Shown piece by piece: positions 17,563 to 27,600 of a stretch of DNA of 47,283 bases. The position numbers and the translations under genes were made by a program. The stretch's first letter is position 1; every line of letters begins with the position of its first letter. Source of the stretch: Cellvibrionaceae bacterium AOL6 (lineage in GTDB: Bacteria; Pseudomonadota; Gammaproteobacteria; Pseudomonadales; Cellvibrionaceae). The notes under the pieces are model-generated. The model did no database searches. It was not told where the DNA came from and saw only the letters and a program-made list of their open reading frames with translations. The DNA lies in the NCBI GenBank assembly GCA_003265435.1, contig NOXC01000024.1, forward strand, positions 1 to 47,283, written 5' to 3'.

Positions 17563-18660
17563 ATGACCATGCAGTACCAAAGTCCCATCGCTCGATTTTT
17601 AATTGTTTTGGCGGCCTTTGTGATCGTTGTCGCCGGAATGAAAGCCGCAGAATCGCTACTGGTGCCGTTCTTCCTTTCATTGTTTATTGCCATCATCAGC
17701 TCTCCGCCTCTGTTGTGGATGCGCAGTAAGGGCTTTCCAACCTGGTTTGCTCTGCTTGCGATTGTCTGTGCCTTGGTGGTGATCAGTGTGCTTTTTGGTG
17801 CGATTATTGGCTCCTCGCTCGGGGAGTTTCGCAAGGATCTGCCGACTTATCAGGTGAAGTTATCCGCCATCACGACCGATCTATTCAGCCGCTTGCAAAC
17901 GTTTGGCCTGACCGTGGACCTCGCGCAAGTCAGAGAGAGTTTTCAGCCCTCGGCTGCGCTTGCCATGGCGGGCAATACCCTGGCCTCTTTCGGCAATCTG
18001 ATGACCAATTTTTTCCTCATTCTTTTGACCGTGGTGTTCATACTTGCCGAAGAGGTAAGCTTTGCGGACAAGCTCGCGCTGAATGAGAAGACGCGCCACT
18101 CGCTGGACGCCATCCGTAAATTTACGGCCTCGGTGAACCGCTATGTTGCGATTAAAACACTGGTGAGTTTACTCACGGGGCTGGTGATTATGATCTGGCT
18201 GTGGATCTTGGGTCTGGACTACTTTGTTTTGTGGGGGCTGTTGGCTTTTTTGTTGAATTTTATTCCCACACTCGGCTCCATCTTGGCTGCAATTCCCGCT
18301 GTGTTGTTGGCCATTGTGCAGCTGGGTGTTGGCGATGCGGTATTGGTGGCGGTGGGCTTTGTGCTGGTGAATTTTGTGGTCGGCAACGTACTGGAGCCAC
18401 GCATAATGGGTAAGGGCCTGGATCTGAGCACGCTTGTGGTTTTTCTTTCCTTAGTGTTTTGGGGGTGGGTGCTCGGGCCAGTGGGGATGCTACTTTCCAT
18501 TCCACTTACCATGACGGTAAAAATCGCCTTGGAGAGTTTTGTCGATACGCGATGGATCGGTGTCATGCTGGGTTCAGGGCGCGAAGCGCGGGCGCAAAGC
18601 CGTGAAGAAGCACTGGTGTTGCCGAACGCCAATGAGGACGCGGATTTTTCTAAAAAATAA
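17563..18660 (+). CDS. AI-2E family (PerM-type) transporter
   Basis: 365-aa multi-spanning inner membrane protein of the AI-2E/PerM family, with N-terminal helices, a soluble segment (about 95-160) and a C-terminal helical bundle including the family-typical FIPTLGSILA and NVLEPRIMGKGLDLS segments. Despite the family name, few members export autoinducer-2 and others are Na+/H+ antiporters, so the substrate is unknown. I chose ATG 17563 because the upstream extension lacks membrane character and overlaps the acyltransferase; ATG 17569 is equally possible. A bidirectional terminator follows. Confidence 0.87.
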   Translation: MTMQYQSPIARFLIVLAAFVIVVAGMKAAESLLVPFFLSLFIAIISSPPLLWMRSKGFPTWFALLAIVCALVVISVLFGAIIGSSLGEFRKDLPTYQVKLSAITTDLFSRLQTFGLTVDLAQVRESFQPSAALAMAGNTLASFGNLMTNFFLILLTVVFILAEEVSFADKLALNEKTRHSLDAIRKFTASVNRYVAIKTLVSLLTGLVIMIWLWILGLDYFVLWGLLAFLLNFIPTLGSILAAIPAVLLAIVQLGVGDAVLVAVGFVLVNFVVGNVLEPRIMGKGLDLSTLVVFLSLVFWGWVLGPVGMLLSIPLTMTVKIALESFVDTRWIGVMLGSGREARAQSREEALVLPNANEDADFSKK

Positions 18661-18668
18661 GCCATAAG

Positions 18669-18700
18669 ACCGGGCCTATGCACAGCGCGGCCCGGTTTTC
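18669..18700. terminator. Bidirectional terminator between convergent genes
   Basis: ACCGGGCC (18669-18676) pairs with GGCCCGGT (18689-18696), and TTTT follows on the plus strand. It lies between the stop codons of the convergent AI-2E-family and sthA genes. Confidence 0.75.
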
Positions 18701-18709
18701 TGCAGTGCC

Positions 18710-20095
18710 TTAAGGGCGTTGCTCTATGACATCAAGCGCCGCCACGCGATAGGCTTCGGCGAGCGTAGGAAAGTTGAAAATACTCTCTACAAAAATATCC
18801 ACGTCCGCGTCTGAGAGCAGTGCCATCTGCCCAATGTGGATGAGTTCTGTTGCCCCTTCACCTACGATCATGACGCCCAGCACTTTACGACCTTCGGCAT
18901 CACACACGATTTTCAGCATGCCGTCCTGAATACCCGAAATTTGACCTCGCGCAATTTCTTCAAAGTGGGCTCGGCCGACAATGATAGACGGATACATGTC
19001 TTTTGCTTGACGCTCGCTCAGGCCTACGGACGAGAGCTCGGGTATGGAATAGATGCCTGCAGGGAGGGTCTGCTGCATTTTTCCAATGGGAATATCGTAG
19101 GCATTGCAACTTGCCCGGCGCCCCTGTTCCATCGATGCCGACGCGAGCGATGGCGGGCCGATAACGTCGCCTGCGGCGTAAATATTGGCCACACCGGTAT
19201 ACAGACTTTCGTCGACGCTGATCAAACCGCGGTCGTTCAATTGCAGGCCCGCATTTTCAATTTGCAGTTCCCGCACGTTGGCCAGTCGGCCCGCGGCACA
19301 CAGTAACTTTTCGCCACGGATAACTTCGCCGCCTGCACAGGACACTTCTACCGCATCAAAACCGTTCCAGCGCGCCTCCTCAACTTGAGTGTCGCCTCTC
19401 CATGTGCCGCCCATGGCTTCAAAGGCATGGACGAAGCGTTCGGTCAGGTCATTGTCGAGAAAGCCCAATGGTCCCGGATATTTATCGATCATGGTGACTT
19501 TGACGCCCAGGGCCTGAAAAATGGACGCATATTCACTCGCGATGACGCCACTGCCCAATACCAATAAACTTTTGGGTAAGTAGAGCATTGATAAGATGGA
19601 ATCACTGTCGAAAATGTTTTCGTGGTCAATGGGGATATGGCTTGGGTGGCGAGGATAGGAGCCCGTCGCAATGACAAATTTGTCTGACTGAATGCTCGTG
19701 ACATCGCCACTGACAGAAGTGAGCTCCAGCTCACTCTCGCTGACGAAACGGCCTCGCCCATGGATTAAGGTAATGCCGTTGCGAATCAACTGATTGCTCA
19801 GGTAAGTGTCGTGCGCGCTGAGCACCTGCTCTAAGCGATTGATCAGTGTTGCGAGTTCCAGGTCTTCATTCAGTTCGAAATTGGCGATTTCGGCGTTCAT
19901 ACGCATGTTTTTAATGCGCAGCGCGTTTTCGCGAAGGGTTTTTGACGGGATGGTTCCGCGATATACGCAGGACCCGCCAGTTTCGCGTGATTTTTCTATC
20001 AGCGCGACAGACTTGCCAAGTTTAGAGGCTTGAATCGCCGCCTTCTGACCTGCCGGTCCGCTGCCGATCACCACCATGTCATAAAAGGTGCTCAC
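18710..20095 (-). CDS. sthA: Soluble pyridine nucleotide transhydrogenase
   Basis: 461-aa FAD-dependent cytosolic enzyme that exchanges reducing equivalents between NADPH and NAD+. It shows the N-terminal FAD motif GSGPAG (12-17), the NAD(P) motif GSGVIASEYASIFQ and the C-terminal AEAYRVAAL. As in SthA proteins, and unlike dihydrolipoamide dehydrogenase, the redox loop has only one cysteine (GGSCVYRGTIPSKTLR), which separates it from disulfide reductases. Its start overlaps the end of the HDOD gene by 4 bp, so translation is probably coupled. Confidence 0.93.
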   Translation of the reverse strand: MSTFYDMVVIGSGPAGQKAAIQASKLGKSVALIEKSRETGGSCVYRGTIPSKTLRENALRIKNMRMNAEIANFELNEDLELATLINRLEQVLSAHDTYLSNQLIRNGITLIHGRGRFVSESELELTSVSGDVTSIQSDKFVIATGSYPRHPSHIPIDHENIFDSDSILSMLYLPKSLLVLGSGVIASEYASIFQALGVKVTMIDKYPGPLGFLDNDLTERFVHAFEAMGGTWRGDTQVEEARWNGFDAVEVSCAGGEVIRGEKLLCAAGRLANVRELQIENAGLQLNDRGLISVDESLYTGVANIYAAGDVIGPPSLASASMEQGRRASCNAYDIPIGKMQQTLPAGIYSIPELSSVGLSERQAKDMYPSIIVGRAHFEEIARGQISGIQDGMLKIVCDAEGRKVLGVMIVGEGATELIHIGQMALLSDADVDIFVESIFNFPTLAEAYRVAALDVIEQRP

Positions 20096-20961
20096 AGTCC
20101 CATTGCCTCCATGGTGGATTTCACCGCGTCTTCCTGTTCCAGTAACTGTTCCACTTCGTCCTGATACAGATTAATTTCAGCAAAGACGGGGTGCGCTTTC
20201 ACACTGTCAATCGTGCTTTCGTTGGGAGCATCGGGGTCTTGAAAGAAATGGTTCGCGATTTGCGTTCCCGCATAGACAATTTTGGTCTGCAGCGCGTTGT
20301 TATGTTCTTCCTGATAGCGATCGAAATAGTTGACCACGAGCTTAACCGAAGCCGGCATTTCCCACGCCTCGAGGACTGCAAGCCCAACCGCTTGCTTTGT
20401 CGATGCTTCGATCAACATCAGATCGGCTTTGCTGAGTGTCAGACCTTCTCCTTTTGCGATTTGAAGCGCGGTTTGTACGACGACGGGGCGGCCAATATCG
20501 TTGAGGAGGCCCGCCAGGAAGGCGGCCTCTACGTTTTTACGGCAGGCGCGCGCGGTTTCTTTAGCCCAGAGTCCGGCGGCGAGAGAGTGGTTTAGAATGT
20601 GTTGAATATAGGGCTCGAAGCCCGGTGTATTGAACAGCGAGCTATTGATCGAGGCAGCGAGGGCGATTTCTGAAATAATGCGCATGCCCAGGCGGGTGAT
20701 CGCTTGTTGCAGAGAGACCAAGGTCGCATTGGGGCTGTATGCCGCGGAATTGGCGACGCGCATGACGTGCGCCGCGAGCGGTTGGTCACTTTGAATCAAT
20801 CGTGCGAGGTCCGCGGAATCTGATTCCGGATCCTGAGTTAATCGTACTACTTTACTGGCAACCTCAGGCAGCATCGGCACCTGAATGTCATTGGAGGAGA
20901 GTTGCTTGCTGACAGCGTCAGTGAGCTGTGAAATCGAGGCAGTTGATTGCGCGCTTGTCAT
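20092..20961 (-). CDS. HDOD domain protein
   Basis: 289-aa cytoplasmic protein. An HDOD domain spans about 25-225 (PMLPEVASKVVRLTQDP, the VMRVANSAAY segment, AGLLNDIGRPV). HDOD proteins resemble HD phosphohydrolases but usually lack catalytic residues and act as signalling adaptors. The HD pair is not evident here: the relevant segment reads LNDIGR. No second output domain is attached. It is the first gene of a two-gene unit with sthA, overlapping by 4 bp. Confidence 0.88.
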   Translation of the reverse strand: MTSAQSTASISQLTDAVSKQLSSNDIQVPMLPEVASKVVRLTQDPESDSADLARLIQSDQPLAAHVMRVANSAAYSPNATLVSLQQAITRLGMRIISEIALAASINSSLFNTPGFEPYIQHILNHSLAAGLWAKETARACRKNVEAAFLAGLLNDIGRPVVVQTALQIAKGEGLTLSKADLMLIEASTKQAVGLAVLEAWEMPASVKLVVNYFDRYQEEHNNALQTKIVYAGTQIANHFFQDPDAPNESTIDSVKAHPVFAEINLYQDEVEQLLEQEDAVKSTMEAMGL

Positions 20962-21218
20962 GTTTGGCGAGGTCCCTGGCCTAGTTGGCGACTACCTCTT
21001 AAATCTAGCAGTTTCTTCGGGGCTTGCTGCATCGATTGTCGGCGGGGAGCGGATCTTCGTGTTCTGGTCACAAAATAGGGCAGTCTGATGTGACAGATGG
21101 TTATAAATTCACCATTTTTATGACTGCTTCGAATGTAAACGCATATTTATCTAGCATTTTGATCATAATCCGTTATGTTATACGAGAGTGAATTTGGCAC
21201 AGGTGCATCTCTTTATTT

Positions 21219-21788
21219 ATGGAGAATAAAGACCTCGTATGGGATCTAGATAGCTTCCGCAAGCGTCAGCGAGCGAAAGAGCTGATTTTGGGTATCGAAA
21301 ACCAGTTGTGTGTCTTTTCTGGTTCGGTGCAACAGCTCTACACCAGCTATGACATTTTCTTTCCCAAAGATGAAAATCGTAAACTGGTGATCCTGCCGAA
21401 TCCCTATGCGCCCCACGATACCTTCCACGGCATTCCAGAGCAGTCTGTACGCGCTACGGGCTTATTTCTTGTGGCTTCCGAAGCGGAGCAAACAAAGAAT
21501 GAGTTACAGTTGATTTTGCCGATCAATCGGGCCGAGAAAAAATACCGCCGCGTGCCGCTGGAGATTGGCTTGAAGTTGATCAACAGCAAGCGAGATCCGA
21601 GCAAGCCTTTTTTACCTGTGGTGATGAAAGGGGACCTTCGAGAGTTCAATCAAGCCACGCCTTGCCTTCACCTCCATTCTTTGAGTCTAGACAAGCTCGA
21701 TCTCTTATCTGCTTTGGAGCAGAAGGCGATAGAAAGTGTGATACTGGATCGTCTTGCTCACCTCTCATTTGTACGCAAGCAAGCCTAA
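21219..21788 (+). CDS. Uncharacterised 189-aa protein
   Basis: I do not recognise this family. The protein is soluble, without signal peptide or membrane segment, begins MENKDLVWDLDSFRKRQ, and has a mixed alpha/beta character with a conserved-looking centre (VRATGLFLVASEAEQ, LILPINRAEKKYRRVPLE). The N-terminal acidic/basic alternation hints at a short helix before a beta-rich domain. ATG 21219 has no close ribosome-binding site; AGGTG lies about 14 bases upstream. The gene stands alone after a 257-bp spacer in which nothing else was seen, and ends facing the TonB-fusion gene. Confidence 0.7.
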   Translation: MENKDLVWDLDSFRKRQRAKELILGIENQLCVFSGSVQQLYTSYDIFFPKDENRKLVILPNPYAPHDTFHGIPEQSVRATGLFLVASEAEQTKNELQLILPINRAEKKYRRVPLEIGLKLINSKRDPSKPFLPVVMKGDLREFNQATPCLHLHSLSLDKLDLLSALEQKAIESVILDRLAHLSFVRKQA

Positions 21789-21824
21789 TCAGACACTTCA
21801 GTAGCTAGGGCCTGTTGAGGTAGC

Positions 21825-21848
21825 GGGCACGCACCGGAGTGCGTGCCC
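21825..21848. terminator. Hairpin between convergent genes
   Basis: GGGCACGCAC (21825-21834) and GTGCGTGCCC (21839-21848) form a perfect 10-bp stem with a CGGA loop. There is no T-run on either side, but the position between two convergent stop codons suggests a terminator. Confidence 0.55.
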
Positions 21849-21856
21849 CGTCGAAT

Positions 21857-23092
21857 CTATTGTTCGACAATCTTGAAAACGATGGGCATGCTGAATTCGA
21901 ATTCATCACCTGTGACGTCTGCGGGCATTACCGGGTAGGGCGACGATTTCTCAACCGCCTTCACAGCGGCCTTGGTCAGACGACTGAATTCCGGCTCTTC
22001 AATCACATCAATATTCTGCAGCTTGCCGTCGCGCTGAATGGTGACACTCAGGCGGACAATGCCTTGTTCATTGCGATCCAGTGATTTTGATGGATAGCGT
22101 AGCTCTTTATATGTCCACTTTTTCAGCTTGGCGATATAGAGCTGCTGGGACAGCAAGGATTCAGCCGTGAATTCTTCATCGTCTTCTTCATCGAAGATGT
22201 CATCTACCGCTTCGCCTCCAGCGGCAGCCACCGCTACAGTCTCGGGTGCTGGAGTAGGCGCTGGCGTGGGAGTGGACTTCACCTCTGGCTCGGGTGTGGC
22301 GGCGGGCTCGGGCGTCGGTGCCTGCGCAACAGTACGGGTGGTTTCTATGGTTGGGGCTTGGATACTGGGTTGAATCTGCGGGGCGCTGATTGTGGGTGCG
22401 GCTTCGATCGCAGGCTTCACTGCAACAGCTGCTGCGGCAGCAGCCGCGCCTGTTGTCTCGGTTTGACCGCGCTCACGATTCGCCAAGGCTTCGGCGACAG
22501 CGGCGATCCGGGCATCGGTGGGGCGAGTGTCGTTAAATCGGGCAATGAGTGCTTCGTCAATTTCGCCACCGGCAAGCAGGTCGTTGCGAAATTGTGAGCT
22601 CAACGGTACGGGGCCGATCCAGGTGCGCAGAAGCAGGTCGAAAAACGCAGGGTCATCAATGGTGCCGAGTGTGGCGCCGTTGATAATCACTTTGACTTCG
22701 TCAGTGCCTCGCTGGATAGCGAAAATATCTCCTCGGCGCAAGGTCACTTTCAGCATGTTACTGAAATTCGCCATATTGCGCGATTGCGCTTCCAGTTCGC
22801 TTGCCGCGGCATTAATGGCCATACCTTCAATCCACATCCGCTTGAAGCGACGAGATGAAATGCGTTCGGCCAAAACACGCACTTGAATCTGTTTTTCTTC
22901 CTGGGCGATCAGGATGTCTCGGGCATCGGTAGACAGTGTGGTTGTCAGCAGGGCACCGATAAAACTTTCCTGGCCGAGCTCAGAGTGTACGGATATACCG
23001 TTGATCAGCGGATTGGCGCTCGCCAGGTTCGCGATGCTGCTCAAGATACAACCCAGCAATAGATATTGGCTTTGTTGAAACAATTTATTCAT
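21857..23092 (-). CDS. Chalcone-isomerase-like/TonB C-terminal fusion
   Basis: 411-aa exported protein with an unusual domain order. Residues 1-27 form a signal peptide (ending LASA), with a possible lipobox LLGC at 12-15. About 30-185 resemble the chalcone isomerase-like family of bacteria (KVTLRRGDIFAIQRG and LLRTWIGPVPLSSQFRNDLL are typical). A Pro/Ala/Glu-rich linker (about 210-300) and an acidic patch (DDIFDEEDDEEF) precede a TonB C-terminal domain (about 325-408: YPSKSLDRNEQGIVRLSVTI, IDVIEE, PYPVMPADV). Unlike TonB it lacks a long-lived N-terminal anchor if the signal is cleaved. No exbB-exbD pair is adjacent. It probably works in the periplasm; its partner receptor is unknown. Confidence 0.82.
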   Translation of the reverse strand: MNKLFQQSQYLLLGCILSSIANLASANPLINGISVHSELGQESFIGALLTTTLSTDARDILIAQEEKQIQVRVLAERISSRRFKRMWIEGMAINAAASELEAQSRNMANFSNMLKVTLRRGDIFAIQRGTDEVKVIINGATLGTIDDPAFFDLLLRTWIGPVPLSSQFRNDLLAGGEIDEALIARFNDTRPTDARIAAVAEALANRERGQTETTGAAAAAAAVAVKPAIEAAPTISAPQIQPSIQAPTIETTRTVAQAPTPEPAATPEPEVKSTPTPAPTPAPETVAVAAAGGEAVDDIFDEEDDEEFTAESLLSQQLYIAKLKKWTYKELRYPSKSLDRNEQGIVRLSVTIQRDGKLQNIDVIEEPEFSRLTKAAVKAVEKSSPYPVMPADVTGDEFEFSMPIVFKIVEQ

Positions 23093-23555
23093 ATTTCACC
23101 ACTATTTTGTGCGCATCTTAGTGCGCTGTCGTTATTTTGCGATGGCGCGTTCAACGCTTCCATGTGCGGACCTTGTTGCCGCCTGCAAAGAGGGCATGTG
23201 GCAATCATGGCAGCTCCCTGAGCCACAATTGTCGCCTTTCATTCAGAGGATGCGCAGTCGGTCCGACTTGTCAGCAAACCGATTGGTCGTCTCCTTTGGT
23301 GCAGACAGGTCGTTATCGACGCGTTCGCGCAAGGCCATGACACTTAAGTTAGCATGATAATGCACATATTTCAGCCCGCCAATGCTAAAAATGTTGAGGA
23401 ATCAGCGACTTCGGGAAATTTTAGCTCCCGTTGGCTTGTTGTTCGTACGTGCGTTTGAGTGTTGTTTTCGCATAGAATGAGCCTCAGTCTGAAAAACGAC
23501 TCGTTTGACGCGATCACCGCTTTCATTTTTATGACCTTTCATAGTGGATCTGTTC
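23093..23555. other. Intergenic region between divergent genes
   Basis: A 463-bp region separates the minus-strand TonB-fusion gene from the plus-strand efflux operon. A small CGGGA/TCCCG inverted repeat lies around 23415-23435. Short open frames here look like noise. No strong promoter or operator motif was recognised. Confidence 0.4.
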
Positions 23556-24626
23556 ATGAATTCTAATCTCATCACGGCGCTCGTTTTGGCCGGCATTATT
23601 GTTGTCTGGATGTTGACGGGCTTGACGCGTTCAAACGAGGAAGACCTTTCGGCATCTCAGGATTCGGAGCAAGCTGTCCGCGTGCAATCTGCCAGCAGCC
23701 AAGCGGAGGAATATGTTCGTGCGATCCACGTTCGTGCGCGCACTGAAGCCGAGCGGCAAGTCTCGGTCGCGGCTGAGCTGGATGGTCTGGTCGAAGAAAG
23801 CCCCATCGAAGAAGGTCAGCTGGTGGATAAAGGGCAAGTGCTCTGTCGCTTGCACAGTGAGGACAGAGAAGCGCGAATGAAGCAGGCGGAAGCGCAGCTT
23901 AAAAAAGCGCAACTCGATTACGATGCGGCGCTTAAACTGCAAGACAGTGGGTATCAATCTCGCTCACAGATTGCGAGTGCGGGGTCCAGCCTTGCGTTGG
24001 CTGAAGCCGAACTGGAACGCGCAAAAATTTCGACATCACGATTGAGTGTAGTAGCGCCGTTTCGCGGAGTGGTGCAAAAGCGACTGACGGAAGTGGGGGC
24101 ATTTTTACAGCGCGGCATGGCGTGTGCGGAATTACTTGAGCTGGACCCGCTCATCGTCGCGGGCGAAGTCAATGAGCAAGAGTTGCCGTTGCTCAGCCGA
24201 GGGGATCGCGCGAAGGTGCGCTTGTCCTCCGGCCAGATGTTCGAAGGGACATTGAGGTATCTCGCGAGTGCACCGACCTCGTCGACCAATACTTTCCGGG
24301 TTGAAGTCAGCATCCCCAATCCGGACATGCGTATTCCTGCCGGGCTCACGGCCGAAATTGAAGTGCATACCCGTTCTATGCAAGCCCACAAAGTGTCCCC
24401 CTCGCTCTTCGTGTTGCGAGACGGGGGCAAGTTGGGTCTGCGTGTGGTGAATAGCGCGCGGCAGGTCGAAGAATATGAGGTCGAGCTCGTCGCGGATGCG
24501 CCGAACGGGGTCTGGGTAACGGGGCTGCCTGATGAGGTGGAGCTCATTACGGTGGGGCAGGAATATGTCGGCGTAGGCGAGACCGTCGAGATTGTCCCCG
24601 TCGCCTCGGATGAAGGAGCACTTTGA
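23556..24626 (+). CDS. RND efflux periplasmic adaptor (membrane fusion protein)
   Basis: 356-aa membrane fusion protein, linking an inner membrane RND pump to an outer membrane channel. It has one N-terminal membrane segment (about 5-24), a biotinyl-lipoyl-like half-motif (SVAAELDGLVEESPIEEGQLV), a helical hairpin (EARMKQAEAQLKKAQLDY), the second half (RLSVVAPFRGVVQKRLTEVGAFL) and beta-barrel domains. I chose ATG 23556 because TGGA lies about 7 bp upstream; GTG 23544 is an alternative. Its stop codon shares one base with the pump start. No outer membrane channel gene follows, so TolC or a similar channel must come from elsewhere. Confidence 0.9.
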   Translation: MNSNLITALVLAGIIVVWMLTGLTRSNEEDLSASQDSEQAVRVQSASSQAEEYVRAIHVRARTEAERQVSVAAELDGLVEESPIEEGQLVDKGQVLCRLHSEDREARMKQAEAQLKKAQLDYDAALKLQDSGYQSRSQIASAGSSLALAEAELERAKISTSRLSVVAPFRGVVQKRLTEVGAFLQRGMACAELLELDPLIVAGEVNEQELPLLSRGDRAKVRLSSGQMFEGTLRYLASAPTSSTNTFRVEVSIPNPDMRIPAGLTAEIEVHTRSMQAHKVSPSLFVLRDGGKLGLRVVNSARQVEEYEVELVADAPNGVWVTGLPDEVELITVGQEYVGVGETVEIVPVASDEGAL

Positions 24627-27600
24627 TGGGCATACTTTCTGCCGCTATCTCTCGATCCAGAGCAACTCTGTGTGTGATGTTGCTGATCGTGATTGCCGGT
24701 GTGGCTTCGCGCGTGTCCATGGTGATTGAAGCCTCACCCAACCCTTCCGTTCCCGTCGTGTTGGTGATTCTTATGCAGGACGGCGCCTCCCCGGAAGACG
24801 GGGCGCGCTTACTCGTACGCCCGATGGAAAAAGAACTGCGCACGCTCGAGGGATTAAAAGAAATTCGCGCGACCTCTCGGGAGTCGGTTTCGTACATTGT
24901 CGTGGAGTTTGAAGCCGATCAGGATGTGCGCCATGCGCTTATGGAAGTGCGCGCAGCGGTAGACCGAGGCAAGTCGGAATTGCCTCTGGATGCAGAGGAA
25001 CCACGCGTAGAAGAAGTCTCGGAGAATGAAGCGCCGACCATCGTCCTGGCGGTTTCCGGTGATGTACCTGAGCGCAGTATTTATCAGACGGCGCAATTGT
25101 TCAAGCGACAGATCGAAGCGATTCCCGATGTGCTTGAAGTCGATATGAATGGGCATCGCGAGGAAATGATTGAAATCACCATCTCACCGAGCCGACTTGA
25201 GCACTATGGCATTACGAGCGGTGAGTTGTATCAGGCCATCCGCGGAAATAATCTATTGGTGCCTGCCGGTCAGATTGATACGGGCAGCGGTCGCTTTGCG
25301 GTAAAAGTCCCAAGCCTTATAGAAACACGTGAAGATGTGTACAACCTTCCCATTCGCTCCTCAGGAGAGGCCACCGTTGTACTAGGCGATGTGGCTTTGG
25401 TTCAGCGTACGTTTAAAGACGCCTCGGCAATCTCAACCATCAATGGTGAGCGGGCCATCACGCTTAACGTGAAAAAACGCACCGAGGCCAACGATATCGA
25501 AGTGACACGCTCGGTGCGAGCGCTGGCGGCAACGCTGCAGCCGGAAGTACCGGCTGGCATAGAGCTCGATTTCCTCATGGATCAGAGTGATTTTTCCATC
25601 GGCATGGTCAATGAAATGCAGGGCAATATCCTGACCGCGATGGCTCTGGTGATGGTGATTATCGTAGGCGCCCTGGGTTTTCGTTCGGGCCTCCTGGTGG
25701 GAGCCGGGGTGCCGTTTTCCCTGTTGTTTTCAACGATTATCCTCTATCAGCTTGGGTATTCTTTTAACTTCATGGTGCTGTTCGGCATGCTGCTTGCGCT
25801 CGGGATGCTGATTGATGGAGCGATCGTGATCACAGAATTTGCCGACCGCAAAATGGCTGAGGGCTTGAGCAGTAAAGAGGCCTACATTTTCTCGGTACGC
25901 CGAATGGTGTGGCCGGTGACCGCTTCGACGTCCACGACCTTGGCAGCCTTCCTGCCAATCATGTTTTGGCCTGGGGTTGCGGGTGAGTTCATGCGGTATT
26001 TGCCGGTGACGGTCTTTTCCGTGTTGGTAGGTTCACTGCTCTACGCATTGTTTTTCGCTCCTGTGGTCGGTGCGTTAATGGGCAAGAAAAAAGTCGCGGC
26101 AAATGACGACGTGTCGGTGAAGCACATCGAAGATCAAAAGCCGGAATCGCTGCCCGGTGTGATCGGCATATATGCCCGGTTTTTGTCGTCAGTGATTCAT
26201 CATCCTCGTGCGTTCTTTTTTGGGGCCTGTTTTGTTCTTGTAGCGATATTCACGTCTTACTCCAAGTTCAACGCCGGTGTGCAGTTTTTTGTGGAAGCCG
26301 AGCAGATTCTTGGAGAGGTGGCTGTCAGAGCGCAGGGCAACCTTTCTGTGGAAGAGGCCAGAGAGCTGACCCGAGAGGTCGAACGCCGCGTAATGAATGT
26401 GGAAGGCGTTAAAGTGGTGTACTCCATCGTTAGCCCAGGATCACCGCAGCAAGTCGGGCCGCGGGCACCGGAGAAAGATCAGATTGCCACAATATTGGTC
26501 GAAACGTATAAACCTGAGGATCTCGGATTTTCGGTATTTCGTATCTACACCGAGATACGAGAGGTCACTCGTGATTTGCCGGGCATATACGTCAATGCGG
26601 CAGCAATGGAAGGGGGCCCGCCAGTGGGCAAGCCCATTCAGATTCAGCTGACGGGCCTAAATCGCGATGTATTGCTGGAGGCAACCCGAGACTTGCGGAC
26701 TCATCTTGAAGAGTCCATCAGTGGCTTGCGTGATGTGACAGATACTACGCCATTGCCTGGGGTGGAGTGGGCTTTTGAAGTGGATAAGGCGCGGGCGGCG
26801 CGCTACAACCTGGATGTTGCAGAAATCGGGAATGCGATTCAGCTCGTAACAACGGGTGTCAAAATTGGTGAATATCGGCCGGACGATACGGATGAAGAGC
26901 TGGATATTCGCGTGCGCTTCCCCGAGCAATATCGGGGTATCAAGGCGATGGATCGCCTCAAGGCGAATACACCGAGTGGCCCTGTTGCCTTGGAAGGCTT
27001 TGCTACCCGTGTGGCAGAGCCTCGTGTGGACAAGGTCGAACGGGTCGACGGAAAAGAGTACACCAAAGTGATGGCGGACGTTCAGGAAGGGGAAGTGGTG
27101 GACACCAAGGTTCGAGAAATCAAAGCCTGGTTGGAGGAAAACCCGCTCCCTGAAGGGATTGAAGTCAGTTTTAGAGGGGCCAATGAGGAGCAGGAAAAGT
27201 CCTTTGCATTCTTATCGGTTGCGTTTTCGCTGGCGCTCTTTTTGATGTTTATCTTGCTGGTCACACAATTTAATAGCTTTTATCAGGCTCTGTTGACCTT
27301 GTCCTCGGTCATCCTGTCTACCGCCGGGGTGCTACTGGGGCTGATGCTGACGCAGACGTTGTTCAGTGTCATCATGACGGGGGTCGGTATTGTGGCGCTC
27401 GCAGGCATCGTGGTGAACAACAATATTGTGCTTATCGACACGTTTAATTACATCAGGAAGGAAAATCCCGCGCTTGACGTCAAAGATGCGGCCATTGCCG
27501 CGGCGACACAGCGGTTGCGGCCGGTCTTCCTCACCACCGTCACAACCATTTTGGGCCTGCTTCCTCTGGCCTTGGGCGTGAGTATTGATTTGGTCGATCG

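Noticed and set aside
17563-18660. AI-2 quorum-sensing exporter
   Set aside because: The family name is historical and most members do not export autoinducer-2; no luxS or AI-2 genes are in the window.
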